Source: Embleya scabrispora
Lineage (GTDB): Bacteria; Actinomycetota; Actinomycetes; Streptomycetales; Streptomycetaceae
Direction of reading: 5' to 3'
Assembly (NCBI RefSeq): GCF_002024165.1
Contig: NZ_MWQN01000004.1
Span: 496,001 to 560,000 of the forward strand
DNA: 64,000 bases
The notes below the pieces were generated by a model. It ran no database searches. It was given only the letters and a program-made list of their open reading frames with translations, and was not told where the DNA came from. Positions within the stretch are counted from its first letter, which is position 1, and every line of letters begins with the position of its first letter. This document shows positions 43,773 through 52,728 of this stretch, piece by piece. A program made the position numbers and the translations under genes.

Positions 43773-46700
43773 GTGGCGGGACGTCCGGAGAAACCACTGG
43801 ATCCGGGTGCCGGACCGGTGCAGCGCTTCGCACACGAACTGCGGCGATTACGGGCCGACGCGGGTGGCCCCACGTATCGCGAGATGTCCCGGCAGACCGG
43901 CTGTTCGGTCACCGTGTTGTCCCGTGCGGCGGCCGGTGAGCAGTTGCCGACCCTGAAGGTGGCGCTGGCCTACGCCACCGCGTGCGGCGGGGACCCGGAC
44001 ACGTGGAAGCGGCGATGGCAGGAGGCGGCGGACGAGGATTCGCGACCGCTCGACGACGTCCCGTCGCCCTATCCGGGCCTCGCCCGGTTCGAGATCGAGG
44101 ACGCGGAGCAGTTCTTCGGCCGGGATCGACTGATCGACGACGTTCTCGACCTGGTGCGCACCCGTCGACTGGCCGCGCTCGTCGGAGCTTCGGGCAGCGG
44201 CAAGTCCTCGCTGCTGCGCGCGGGGCTGATACCCCGGCTGCGGCAGTCCGACGGCGACCCGGCCGCCGCGGTCCCGTTCGAGCATCCCCCCGAGATCCGG
44301 ATCCGTACCCCCGGGTCGCATCCCGCCGATGTGCTCACCGCGTTCGCCCCACGGCGCGACGAGGACGGGGACGACGGGGACGGTGACGGGCGCACCGGCG
44401 ACATCGTCGTGATCGTCGACCAATTCGAGGAGATCTTCACGCTCTGCCGGTACCGAGCCGAACGCACCGAGTTCCTGAACGGCCTGATCGCGGCCGTGCA
44501 ACGGCCCGAGAGCGGGGTGCGCGTCGTCATCGCGGTGCGCGCCGACTTCTACGGCCGCTGCGCCGAACACCGGCGCCTCGCCGAAGCGTTGCGCGAAACG
44601 ACCCTCCTGGTGGGCCCCATGACGCCCGCCGAACTGCGTCAGGCCGTCGTCGGGCCCGCCCAGGCGCACGGTCTGATCGTCGAACGGGCCCTGACCGCAC
44701 GGCTGGTGGAGGAGGTGCAGGGCGAACCGGGCGGACTGCCGCTGCTGTCGCACGTGATGCGCGAGATCTGGCGCAGGCGTCGCGCCCGGACCCTCTCGCT
44801 GGAGGCGTACGAGGCCGCGGGTGGCGTCCACGGCGCGATCGCGGCCACCGCGGAACAGGTCTGCTCCCGGCTCTCGGCCGAGCAACTCGTGTTGGTCCGC
44901 CGGGTGTTGCTGCGGCTGATCACGCCGGGCGAGGGAGCGCAGGACACCCGGCGCCCGGCCGCCCGGGCCGAGTTGGAGGCCATCGGCACGGGCGGGCCCG
45001 CCCCGGGGACAGGGCCGACAGAGGGCATCGCGGCGATCCTCGAACAGCTCGTGCGGGCCCGTCTGGTCACCCTCGACGGGGAGAACGTCGATCTTGTCCA
45101 CGAGGCGCTGATCACCGCGTGGCCCCGGCTGCGGGCCTGGATCGACGAGGACCGCGAGGGGATCCTCACCCACCGACGGCTGACGGAGGCGGCCGGCGTC
45201 TGGGCCGACTTCGCGCGCGACCCGGGCACGCTGTACCGGGGAACCCGACTGGCGGTGGCTCGGGAGTGGACCGAGCGGGACCGGCATCGCGACGAACTGA
45301 CCGAGCTCGAAGCGGACTTCCTCGCCGCGAGCATCGCCGCCGAGGACCGCGAGCGGGCGGTGGCCGCCCGGCGCACCCGCCGGCTGCGGTATCTGGCGGC
45401 GGGCCTGGCCCTGCTGCTCGTCGCGGTGACGGTCGTCGGCGGTGTGGCGGTGGAGCAGCGCCGCAGTGCGCTTCGATCACGGGACACCGCGCTGTCGCGC
45501 CAGTTGGCCGCCCAGGCGTTGAACCTGGCCGATTCCCGGCCCGGAACGGCGATGCTGCTGAGTGTGGAGGCGTATCGCACCGCGCATACCGCGGAGGCGC
45601 GCGGCGCGCTGCTGAGCATGTCCACGCGCCGCTTCTACCAGGCCGAGTTGACCGGTCACGTCGATGCGGTGTCGGAGGTGGCATACAGCCCGGACGGCAC
45701 CCTGGCCAGTGTCGGGCGGGACGGGAAGGTCGTACTGTGGGATTCGTTCCGCCGTGTGCGCCTGGCGACGCTGACCGCTCACCCGGGCTGGTTGCGGGCG
45801 GTGGCCTTCAGCCGGGACGGGCGGTCGATGGCCACCGGTGGGGACGACGGCCGGGTCGTGGTGTGGGATGTGGCGCAGCGCAGGCCGAGGGCGGTGATGA
45901 CCGGCTACGGGGCCTCGATCAAGGGCGTCGCGTTCGGCGCCGACGGCCGCACCGTGGCGGCGGCCGGCGACAACGGCACCACCGCGGTGTGGGACGTGGA
46001 GAGCGGGCGGCGCCTGCTGACCCTGACCGGGCACGCCGGCCGGGTGTGGTCGGTGGAGTTCAGCCCGGACGGCCGCACGATCGCCACGTCCGGCGCGGAC
46101 CGCACGGCCCGGCTGTGGCGCGCGGAGGACGGTGCCCCGCTGGCCGCTTTGACCGGCCATACCGACTCCGTCGACTCGGTGGCGTTCAGCCCCGACGGAA
46201 CACTGCTGGCCACGGGCAGCCGGGATCGCACCGCGCAGCTGTGGGACATCGCCCGCGGCACGAGTGTGGCCGTTCTGCGCGGCCACGACGCGGAGGTCAG
46301 GGCCGTGGCCTTCAGCCCCGACGGCCGCACGCTCGCGAGCGCCGGCCAGGACCACATGATCAGGCTGTGGGACACGGCGCGGCATACCCTCGGGGCCACC
46401 TTCGTCGGGCACGGCTCCAACATCTACGCCATCGCCTTCCATCCGCGCGGCGACCGGTTGGCCGTGGCCGGCGAAAGCGGCACGGTTTCCCTGTGGGATC
46501 CCACCAGGCGTCCGCTCGACGGGCACTCGGACCGGGTCAACGACATCGCGTTCAGTCCGGACGGGAGCACCTTGGCCACCGCCGGCACCGATCGGGCCAC
46601 CCTGCTGTGGGACCTGGCTCGCGGCCCCCGCCCACGCGCGCTCGCCCCCGGGACGAGCGCGATCCGGGGCGTCGCCTTCAGTCCCGACGGCCGGACCCTG

Positions 46701-47546
46701 GCCACCGTGGCGGGCGTGTCCCCGGACAGCACCGGCCCCGCCCAACCACCCGACCCCAACGAGCAGGTCCTCACGCTCTTCGACCTCGCGGGCGGCGCCC
46801 CGCCGGAGCGGCTGATCGGCCACGACGAACGGGTGACGGACGTGGCCTTCAGCCCGGACGGCCGCATGATCGCGACGTCGAGCGTCGACAAGACGGTCAT
46901 CGTTCGGGACGCCGCGCGACACACGCCCCTGACCCGACTCGTCGTGGACACCGGCGCCGAGGGCAGCGGCGTCAACGCGGTCGCGTTCAGCCCCGACGGC
47001 CGTACCTTGGCCACCGCCAACTACGACGGGCGCATCACCCTGTGGGATACGGCCCGGTGGGTTCGTACGGCCGTCCTCACCGGACACACCGGACAGGTCC
47101 GCGCGGTGGCCTTCAGCCCCAACGGTCGCACCCTGGCCACCGCCGGCATCGATCAGACCGTGCAGCTGTGGGACCCGGCCCGACGGACCCGGCGGGCCAC
47201 GCTCTTGAATACGGCAGGCGCCTCGATCTCGCTGACCTTCAGTCCCGACAGTCGCATCCTGGCCACGGCCAACGCGGACACGTCCGTGATGATCTGGGAC
47301 GTCGCCGACCGCACCCGTCTGGCCACCCTGACGGGCCACACCGGACAGGTCCGCGCCGTGGCCTTCGGGCCCGACGGTCACACCCTGGCCAGCGGCGGCG
47401 ACGACCACGTCGTCCGCCTGTGGGACACCGACCCCGCCCGCACGGCGACCGACCTGTGCGCCACGCTCGCCCGCGACCTGACCCGGGAGGAATGGCGTCA
47501 GCTGATCCCGGGACGGTCCTACCGACGCACGTGCGGGACGGGGTGA
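43773..47546 (+). CDS. HTH-nSTAND1-WD40 protein (signal-transduction NTPase), TTA-containing
   Basis: The 1257-residue protein starts at a GTG after GGAGGGAAGGG. Domains in order: an XRE-like helix-turn-helix (residues about 15-75, including YREMSRQTGCSVTVLSRAAA); an nSTAND1 NTPase with Walker A GASGSGKSS (138-146) and Walker B IVVIVDQFEEIF; a winged-helix/helical arm; one membrane helix near 540 (YLAAGLALLLVAVTVVGG); and 14 WD40 repeats from about 625 to 1230, most with FSPDGRTLATxxxD and LWD. Fourteen repeats would make two seven-bladed propellers that detect a ligand or partner and trigger the NTPase. Codon 26 is TTA (43848-43850), the rare Leu codon read by bldA tRNA. Confidence 0.9.
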   Translation: MAGRPEKPLDPGAGPVQRFAHELRRLRADAGGPTYREMSRQTGCSVTVLSRAAAGEQLPTLKVALAYATACGGDPDTWKRRWQEAADEDSRPLDDVPSPYPGLARFEIEDAEQFFGRDRLIDDVLDLVRTRRLAALVGASGSGKSSLLRAGLIPRLRQSDGDPAAAVPFEHPPEIRIRTPGSHPADVLTAFAPRRDEDGDDGDGDGRTGDIVVIVDQFEEIFTLCRYRAERTEFLNGLIAAVQRPESGVRVVIAVRADFYGRCAEHRRLAEALRETTLLVGPMTPAELRQAVVGPAQAHGLIVERALTARLVEEVQGEPGGLPLLSHVMREIWRRRRARTLSLEAYEAAGGVHGAIAATAEQVCSRLSAEQLVLVRRVLLRLITPGEGAQDTRRPAARAELEAIGTGGPAPGTGPTEGIAAILEQLVRARLVTLDGENVDLVHEALITAWPRLRAWIDEDREGILTHRRLTEAAGVWADFARDPGTLYRGTRLAVAREWTERDRHRDELTELEADFLAASIAAEDRERAVAARRTRRLRYLAAGLALLLVAVTVVGGVAVEQRRSALRSRDTALSRQLAAQALNLADSRPGTAMLLSVEAYRTAHTAEARGALLSMSTRRFYQAELTGHVDAVSEVAYSPDGTLASVGRDGKVVLWDSFRRVRLATLTAHPGWLRAVAFSRDGRSMATGGDDGRVVVWDVAQRRPRAVMTGYGASIKGVAFGADGRTVAAAGDNGTTAVWDVESGRRLLTLTGHAGRVWSVEFSPDGRTIATSGADRTARLWRAEDGAPLAALTGHTDSVDSVAFSPDGTLLATGSRDRTAQLWDIARGTSVAVLRGHDAEVRAVAFSPDGRTLASAGQDHMIRLWDTARHTLGATFVGHGSNIYAIAFHPRGDRLAVAGESGTVSLWDPTRRPLDGHSDRVNDIAFSPDGSTLATAGTDRATLLWDLARGPRPRALAPGTSAIRGVAFSPDGRTLATVAGVSPDSTGPAQPPDPNEQVLTLFDLAGGAPPERLIGHDERVTDVAFSPDGRMIATSSVDKTVIVRDAARHTPLTRLVVDTGAEGSGVNAVAFSPDGRTLATANYDGRITLWDTARWVRTAVLTGHTGQVRAVAFSPNGRTLATAGIDQTVQLWDPARRTRRATLLNTAGASISLTFSPDSRILATANADTSVMIWDVADRTRLATLTGHTGQVRAVAFGPDGHTLASGGDDHVVRLWDTDPARTATDLCATLARDLTREEWRQLIPGRSYRRTCGTG

Positions 47547-47583
47547 CCCGGATCCGGTCCCGGTCGCGGCCTGCGCCGTCGCG

Positions 47584-48843
47584 TCACCGGGGCTGCGGAC
47601 TCCATTCGAAGAGGAGGATGGTCGCGTCGTCGCGCAGCGGGTTGCGCTGGTGGTCGAGGATGGCGTGGATGAGCAGCCGCAACACCTCCGCCGGGCGCTG
47701 TCCGGCGGAGGAGGAGCCGATGATGAAGTCGGTGAAGCGGTCGAGGCCGAACTCCACACCGTTCGCGTCGCGGGCCTCCACGACGCCGTCGGTGTAGAGC
47801 AGGACACAATCGCCGGGTTCCAGGGTCGCCTCGTAGACGTGCCGGGCCGCCGGGGCGAGCGGGCCGGCCAGGCCGATCGGCGGTTGCGGGGGTCGGTCCA
47901 GCGCCCCGGCGAGTACCCGCTCGGCCCGGATCAACAGTGGCGGAGGATGCCCGCAGTTGACCCAGTGCAGCACCCCGGTCTCCGCGTCGAGCCGACACAT
48001 CACGCCGGTACAGAAGTGGTCGGGCAGCCAGCGGGCGAGCGCCCGGTCGACGGAGCCGACGATGTCGGGCAGGTCGGCCCCGTCCCGGCGGGCGTTGCGC
48101 GCCGCCGCCATGGCGACCGACGTGGTCAGCCCCGCGGTCAGATCGTGACCCATGCCGTCGAGGATCATCGTGTGCAGGATGTTCTTGACCACCGAATGGT
48201 CGAAGGCGTCGCCCGCGACGTCGTACGCGGGTTCCAGGACCGCGGTCGACACGCACCGTCTGCTGCCGATGGTGCGCGGGGGCAGGAAGGCCCACAACAT
48301 CTCCGCGGGCGCCCCCATGGACTCGGTGCGGGTGCGGGCGGCGAGCCAGTCGCTGTAGGCCCGCTTGGAGGTGATCAGCATGGCGAGCAGATGGGCCAGC
48401 ATCCGGCTGCGGCGCATGCGCGCCGCGTCGAGCGAGGCGGTCCGCACTCGCAATACGCCCAGCCGCTCCGCGCCGTCGACCAGGGGCATCCACAGGATCA
48501 GGCCGTCGTCGACCTCGGCCACCCGAGGGGAGACCGTGCGGTACGCCCATCCGGCCGACGTGCCGTCCACCCTCAGCGACTCCGGCGCCTCGTCGAGTGG
48601 CACGAGCAGACGCTGCTGCAGGTCGACGAGGTAGATCGACGCGGTGTCCAGGCCGAGGACGTCGGCACACCGATTCGCCAGCGCGGGCAGCTCGACCGGC
48701 AGTGCGGTCTGCGCCTCGATGATCAGCTCTTCCAGGCGATTCTCGTCGACGGCGCCGTCGGGAACGGAGAACACATGCGGTGTGTCCGACACGAGGACCA
48801 CCCCTTCCTCGCCCAGTTTCACACCGATCCCGCGCTCTCTCAC
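47584..48843 (-). CDS. SpoIIE-type PP2C phosphatase with GAF-like domain
   Basis: The 419-residue protein has a GAF-like N-terminal domain (LANRCADVLGLDTASIYLVD to GVLRVRTASLDA) and a PP2C/SpoIIE phosphatase domain. Typical blocks are YDVAGDAFDHSVV, ILDGMGHDLTAGL (metal Asp), LHWVNCGHPPPLL, DCVLLYTDGVVEARD and NPLRDDATILLFEW. These enzymes dephosphorylate anti-anti-sigma factors. No kinase or antagonist gene is adjacent. It converges with the STAND gene with only 37 bp between. The frame's first GTG (48843) is used; a GTG eight codons later is also possible. Confidence 0.88.
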   Translation of the reverse strand: MRERGIGVKLGEEGVVLVSDTPHVFSVPDGAVDENRLEELIIEAQTALPVELPALANRCADVLGLDTASIYLVDLQQRLLVPLDEAPESLRVDGTSAGWAYRTVSPRVAEVDDGLILWMPLVDGAERLGVLRVRTASLDAARMRRSRMLAHLLAMLITSKRAYSDWLAARTRTESMGAPAEMLWAFLPPRTIGSRRCVSTAVLEPAYDVAGDAFDHSVVKNILHTMILDGMGHDLTAGLTTSVAMAAARNARRDGADLPDIVGSVDRALARWLPDHFCTGVMCRLDAETGVLHWVNCGHPPPLLIRAERVLAGALDRPPQPPIGLAGPLAPAARHVYEATLEPGDCVLLYTDGVVEARDANGVEFGLDRFTDFIIGSSSAGQRPAEVLRLLIHAILDHQRNPLRDDATILLFEWSPQPR

Positions 48844-48957
48844 GCCGACCCATCACACCTGTGAGCAGCCCCGACCGACCACTACGCCGGCGGCTCGATG
48901 TCTCGGGTCTTTTCTATCCAAGCCCTATATATGACTTATTCGGCTTATGAGCATTTT

Positions 48958-48982
48958 GGAATCTTCGGGGTATCTTGCGGTT
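48958..48982 (+). promoter_or_regulatory. Possible ECF-sigma-like promoter for the EF-hand gene
   Basis: GGAAT (48958-48962), 17 bases, then GTT (48980-48982) fits the loose GGAAC-N16/17-GTY pattern of ECF-sigma promoters. It lies in a strikingly AT-rich stretch (about 48908-48995) in otherwise GC-rich DNA, 33 bp upstream of the EF-hand gene start. Confidence 0.3.
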
Positions 48983-49014
48983 GCAAAATCGCGGAGCACC
49001 CTGGAGGAAACGCA

Positions 49015-49536
49015 GTGTCCGATTCACCGCAGCACCGCATCTTCGCCATGTTGGACGTCGACGGCGACGGCGTCATCACCCACGAGGAATACCTCTCACG
49101 GGTGGACCGCGTCGCCTCCGCTGTCGGCCGCGACGCCGACCATCCGACCGTCGCCGCGTCGTGGACCGCTCACGATGCGGTCTTCCGGGACATGGACGCC
49201 GACCGCGACGGGCGCGTGACATTCGAGGAATACCGCACGTGGGTCGGGCACGACGCGTTCGAACGCTATTGCCGATCCGCACTGGGTTCCCTGTTCGACA
49301 TCGCCGACGCCGACGCGGACGGACGCCTGGAGCGGGCCGAATTCCTCCGCTTGCGTACGGCGGGGGGCAACGCGGAAACCGACGCCGCCGCGGCATTCGA
49401 CGCCCTGGACACCGACCGCGACGGACTGGTCGACCGCGACGCCTACTTGGCGGGCATTCGAAGCTTCGTGACCAACGCGGAGTCCCCCATGGCGGCGGCC
49501 TACGGCGTCGCACAGCCGGTGCCGGACCGTTCCTGA
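49015..49536 (+). CDS. EF-hand calcium-binding protein (calerythrin-like)
   Basis: The protein has about 173 residues; the GTG at 49015 has GGAGG upstream. It has four EF-hand loops: DVDGDGVITHEE, DADRDGRVTFEE, DADADGRLERAE and DTDRDGLVDRDA, separated by helices such as FERYCRSALGSLFDIA. Loops 1 to 3 have the position-12 Glu; the fourth has Ala there (DGLVDRDAYL) and may bind weakly. No signal peptide is present, so it is cytoplasmic, like the Cab/calerythrin proteins of streptomycetes that buffer or sense calcium. It has no obvious partner gene. Confidence 0.9.
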   Translation: MSDSPQHRIFAMLDVDGDGVITHEEYLSRVDRVASAVGRDADHPTVAASWTAHDAVFRDMDADRDGRVTFEEYRTWVGHDAFERYCRSALGSLFDIADADADGRLERAEFLRLRTAGGNAETDAAAAFDALDTDRDGLVDRDAYLAGIRSFVTNAESPMAAAYGVAQPVPDRS

Positions 49537-49706
49537 TCCCGCCGGCGAAGTCGTCGACCCGCAGCGGCACGATCCCCGACGGCCGCCGGGCCGAACACAG
49601 GCGGGTTCGGCTCCGGCGTAGTCGGGGCCGCTCGTGCCGCTTCCGGCTTTTGCCCGTGCTCCGATCGACGGATGCGCGGGACTGCCACCACCCTCGCGTT
49701 CGGTGG

Positions 49707-50825
49707 TCAGGATGACTGGACCTCGTCGAAGAGGGCGACGGCGTCGGCCGGATTCGGGCTCACGAGGCGGTCCAGGCCGGCCGCCGTGATCCTGGCCCAC
49801 CGGGCGGCCCGTGCCCACATCCGTTCCTCGAACGCGCGCACGGCCTCGTCCATGTCCCCGGAGCCGGCGGCGATGGACTCGGCGAGTTCGGCGCCGTCCA
49901 ACATCGCCAGGTTCGCGCCCGCCCCCAAGGGCGGCATCAGATGGGCGGCGTCGCCCAGGAGCGTCACCCCGCCGACGTGGGTCCAGGTATGCGACTCGGG
50001 CAGGACGTACAGCGGGCGGTGGGCGAAATGGGTGCCGTGGCGGAGCAGGTCGAGTACGGGAGGGGCCCAACCGTCGAACAGGGCCAACAGGCTTGATCGC
50101 GCGGCCTCGGCGTCGGCCGGTTCCTGGTGCGCGTGCCGGTCCGGCGGCGTGCGGAACTGCGCGTACACCTTGACGTGGCCACCGCTGTTGCGTTGGGCGA
50201 CCAGACCTCGGTTCACGCCGTACACGGCCATGGAGCCGTCGCCGATCATCCGGGCCAGGTCGGGGTGGCGGGTGTCGACGTCGTCCAGGGAGGTCTCGAC
50301 CATGGTGACGCCGGTGTAGTGCGGCGTCACCGACGAGACCGCCGGGCGGACCCGGGACCAGGCACCGTCCGCGCCGACCACGAGGTCGAACGTCTCCTGT
50401 CGCCCGTCCGCGAAACGCACCAGTACGCCGTCCCGGGTCCCCGGCACCACCTCCGCCACACCGCTCCCCCACCGGACGTCGAGAGGGCCGAGCAGCAGGT
50501 CGCGGAGTTGCCCGCGGTCGATCTCGGGATTGGCCCGGTCGTCCGGCCGCGGTCGCCAGTCGCGCACGACGGCCCCGTCCGGGTCCAGGATGCGCATGGC
50601 CTGCCCCTCGGGACGAGACAACGCGCGGAACTCGGCCAGCAACCCGGCCCTGTCCAGCGCGAGTTGGCCCATCCCCTCACGCAGGTCCAGCGTGCCGCCC
50701 GGGGGACGCGCGTCGGGGGCGGGATCACGTTCGAGGAGGGTGACGGGGTGGTCATGGCGGTGCAGGACGCGGGCGAAGGTAAGACCGGCGGGGCCGCACC
50801 CGACTACGGCGATTCGGTGTCTCAT
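49707..50825 (-). CDS. FAD-dependent monooxygenase (TetX/PHBH-like group)
   Basis: The 372-residue flavoprotein begins MRHRIAVVGCGPAGLTFARV (GxGxxG FAD site), has a DLVVGADGAWSRVRPA block (DG motif) near residue 155, and LLGDAAHLMPPLGAGANLAM (GD motif binding FAD ribityl) near 285. Such class A monooxygenases hydroxylate aromatic or polyketide substrates; the TetX-type subgroup can inactivate tetracyclines, but that is not shown here. A clear palindromic operator sits immediately upstream of its start, and the 5' end of what looks like a deleted divergent tetR gene lies just beyond it. Confidence 0.88.
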   Translation of the reverse strand: MRHRIAVVGCGPAGLTFARVLHRHDHPVTLLERDPAPDARPPGGTLDLREGMGQLALDRAGLLAEFRALSRPEGQAMRILDPDGAVVRDWRPRPDDRANPEIDRGQLRDLLLGPLDVRWGSGVAEVVPGTRDGVLVRFADGRQETFDLVVGADGAWSRVRPAVSSVTPHYTGVTMVETSLDDVDTRHPDLARMIGDGSMAVYGVNRGLVAQRNSGGHVKVYAQFRTPPDRHAHQEPADAEAARSSLLALFDGWAPPVLDLLRHGTHFAHRPLYVLPESHTWTHVGGVTLLGDAAHLMPPLGAGANLAMLDGAELAESIAAGSGDMDEAVRAFEERMWARAARWARITAAGLDRLVSPNPADAVALFDEVQSS

Positions 50826-50827
50826 GT

Positions 50828-50859
50828 CGATACACTGTATTGCTCGCTACAGTGCATCG
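50828..50859. promoter_or_regulatory. TetR-type operator at the monooxygenase promoter
   Basis: The arms CGATACACTGTA (50828-50839) and TACAGTGCATCG (50848-50859) form an inverted repeat with 11 of 12 matches across an 8-bp spacer. It ends three bases from the monooxygenase start and lies 12 bp from the start of the tetR remnant on the other side, the usual place for a divergent TetR operator. Confidence 0.75.
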
Positions 50860-50871
50860 CAACATGGGAGC

Positions 50872-50931
50872 GTGACCGTGTGGACCCGGCCGGAACCGCC
50901 GCCCCGCCCCCCGGAAGGCGACATGGGATGA
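50872..50931 (+). pseudogene. Vestigial 5' end of a TetR-family regulator gene
   Basis: From the GTG at 50872 (or 50878, better spaced from GGGAG) the frame encodes VTVWTRPEPPPRPPEGDMG and stops. Openings of the form (M)TVWxRPEPxxRP are common in streptomycete TetR regulators that sit divergent to monooxygenases; here the helix-turn-helix that should follow is gone. The intact operator next to it supports the idea that a functional tetR gene once read rightward from here and was deleted, with a DUF4232 lipoprotein gene now starting eight bases later. Confidence 0.5.
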
Positions 50932-50938
50932 TCGCCGA

Positions 50939-51595
50939 GTGATCACAGCGTGGCGTGGCCGACGGGCGTGGAGTTACGGCCTGCTCGTGTCGGCGGTGGT
51001 GATGGGTGTGGGCGGGTGCGGGGACAAGTCGGGGTCGACCGCAAACGCCGGCGGAGGCGGATCGACGTCCCTGCCGACAGCCCGGGCAGGCGGCGGCACG
51101 CCGCCCGCACCCACGTCCCGAAGCATGCCGACGGCGCCGACCGCCCCGGCCCCGCCCGCCGGTTGTCCGGAGTCCGGTGTGCGGGTCACGGGTGAGGAGC
51201 CCGACGCGGCGATGGGGCTGCGGGCGATGACCCTGACGATGGTCAACTGCGGCGATACGCCCCGCGGCGTCACCGGATATCCGGGCCTTTGGGTCCTGGA
51301 CGCCGACCGAGCCGAGATCGGGGTCGACATCGATCCGGGGGCGGCGTCGATCACCACGATGGAGAGCCTCCAGGCCGAGCCGCAACCGGTGACGCTGCGC
51401 CCCGGCGAGCGGGCGGTCTCGGTGGTCGTATGGCGCAACACCGTCACACAGGCGGTGGGTTCCGGCCAAAACGCCCTCTACCTCGATGTCGAGCCGCTAC
51501 CCGGACAAGCCCGCCAACAGATAGCGGTCCCGGGCGGAATCGACCTCGGCAACACCGGACGCCTGGGCGTCGGCCCCTGGCACACCCCCGGCTGA
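50939..51595 (+). CDS. DUF4232 lipoprotein
   Basis: The 218-residue product starts at a GTG (50939), has a basic N-terminus (ITAWRGRRAWSYG), a hydrophobic segment, and the lipobox MGVGGC. A Gly/Ser/Thr/Pro linker leads to the DUF4232 domain from about residue 75: CPESGVRVTGEEPDAAMGLR, LTMVNCGDTPRGVTGYPGLW, RPGERAVSVVVWRNT. A conserved Cys pair probably forms a disulfide. These surface lipoproteins are abundant in actinobacteria and their role is unknown. Confidence 0.8.
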   Translation: MITAWRGRRAWSYGLLVSAVVMGVGGCGDKSGSTANAGGGGSTSLPTARAGGGTPPAPTSRSMPTAPTAPAPPAGCPESGVRVTGEEPDAAMGLRAMTLTMVNCGDTPRGVTGYPGLWVLDADRAEIGVDIDPGAASITTMESLQAEPQPVTLRPGERAVSVVVWRNTVTQAVGSGQNALYLDVEPLPGQARQQIAVPGGIDLGNTGRLGVGPWHTPG

Positions 51596-51741
51596 TCCAT
51601 CGCCTCCCCCACACCGTGACCGGCATCTCCACGAATCCGGGCCGAGGCGAGTCGCCGCCAAGGATCGACTCGCCGGTAGGCTCGTGCCGTCGAAGTCCGA
51701 GCCGTGGGTGTGGAGTCGGGGGTGCCTTGGCCGCCGGGATC

Positions 51742-52728
51742 GTGGAGTACGAGTCGGCCGTCCCCTGGGAGGGCTTCCTGGCGGAGCCGATCGGTGGTCC
51801 CGCGGCGGCGGGTGTTCTGGTGTTGTCCGGTTCGAGCGGACGGATCGAGCGCGAGCGGTGTCGGCTCTTCGCCCGCGCCGGGGCGACCGCGATGTCGATC
51901 CGGTGGTTCGGCGGGCCCGGGCAGCCGTCGGGCATTCGCGAGGTCGCGCTGGAGACCTTCGTCGCCGCGATCGCGTTGCTGCGTGAGCGCGGCTCGGAGC
52001 GCGTCGGTGTTCTCGGCGTGTCCAAGGGCGCCGAGGCGGCGCTGCTGGTGTCCACCGTCTCGGACTGCGCCGACGCCGTGATCGCGCTCGCCCCGACGTC
52101 GGTCGTCTGGGCCGCTGTCGGCTCCGGCCGGAACCGTCGCGAGCGCCCCTGTCGCTCCGGTTGGACCTGGCAGGGGCGGCCGCTGCCCTTCGTCCCCTAC
52201 GACGAATCCTGGCAGCCGACGGAGCCGGAAGGCGCGCCGGTGTCCGTGCTCGGCTGGTACGAACGCAGCCTGGCGGCACACCCGGACCGGCTCGCCGCCG
52301 CGACCATCCCCGTGGACAGGACCACAGCCGACCTGGTCCTGATCGCGGGCGGCGCGGACCGCATGTGGCCCTCGACGCGTTTCGCCCACGAACTCGCGGA
52401 CCGCTACGCCGCAACCGGCCGCGAAGCAGCCCTCATCTCCCGACCCGACGCGGGCCACCGAACCGTATTCCCGGGCGAGGTGCCTCCACCCCCATCCACC
52501 CGCTTCGACCACGGCGGCACCCCCGAAGCGGACGCCGAACTCGGCGCAGCCGCCTGGCCGACCGTGCGGGCCACCATCCTCGGCAGCCGACCACCGGCCG
52601 GGAAAGCCGGCACCAAGCGGATTGGTCGATCTCCGTCACACAGTCAGTGGTGTGGTGTCGGGGAAGTGCGGGCGAGGCGGGGGAATTCGGTGGTTTGGTC
52701 GCCGAGGGTGAGTAGGCGGTACGTGTAG
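51742..52728 (+). CDS. Acyl-CoA thioester hydrolase/BAAT C-terminal-type alpha/beta hydrolase
   Basis: The protein has about 328 residues; the GTG at 51742 gives VEYESAVPWEGFLAEPI, the usual start for this group, though TTG at 51727 is possible. The fold shows AAGVLVLSGSSGRIERERCR, the nucleophile elbow VGVLGVSKGAEAALL (Ser near 95), LVLIAGGADRMWPS (Asp) and SRPDAGHRTVFPG (His). Members hydrolyse acyl-CoA or related esters. The last 45 residues or so are not family-like and overlap the 3' end of the converging aldolase gene by 85 bp, so the native stop may have been lost. Confidence 0.8.
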   Translation: MEYESAVPWEGFLAEPIGGPAAAGVLVLSGSSGRIERERCRLFARAGATAMSIRWFGGPGQPSGIREVALETFVAAIALLRERGSERVGVLGVSKGAEAALLVSTVSDCADAVIALAPTSVVWAAVGSGRNRRERPCRSGWTWQGRPLPFVPYDESWQPTEPEGAPVSVLGWYERSLAAHPDRLAAATIPVDRTTADLVLIAGGADRMWPSTRFAHELADRYAATGREAALISRPDAGHRTVFPGEVPPPPSTRFDHGGTPEADAELGAAAWPTVRATILGSRPPAGKAGTKRIGRSPSHSQWCGVGEVRARRGNSVVWSPRVSRRYV

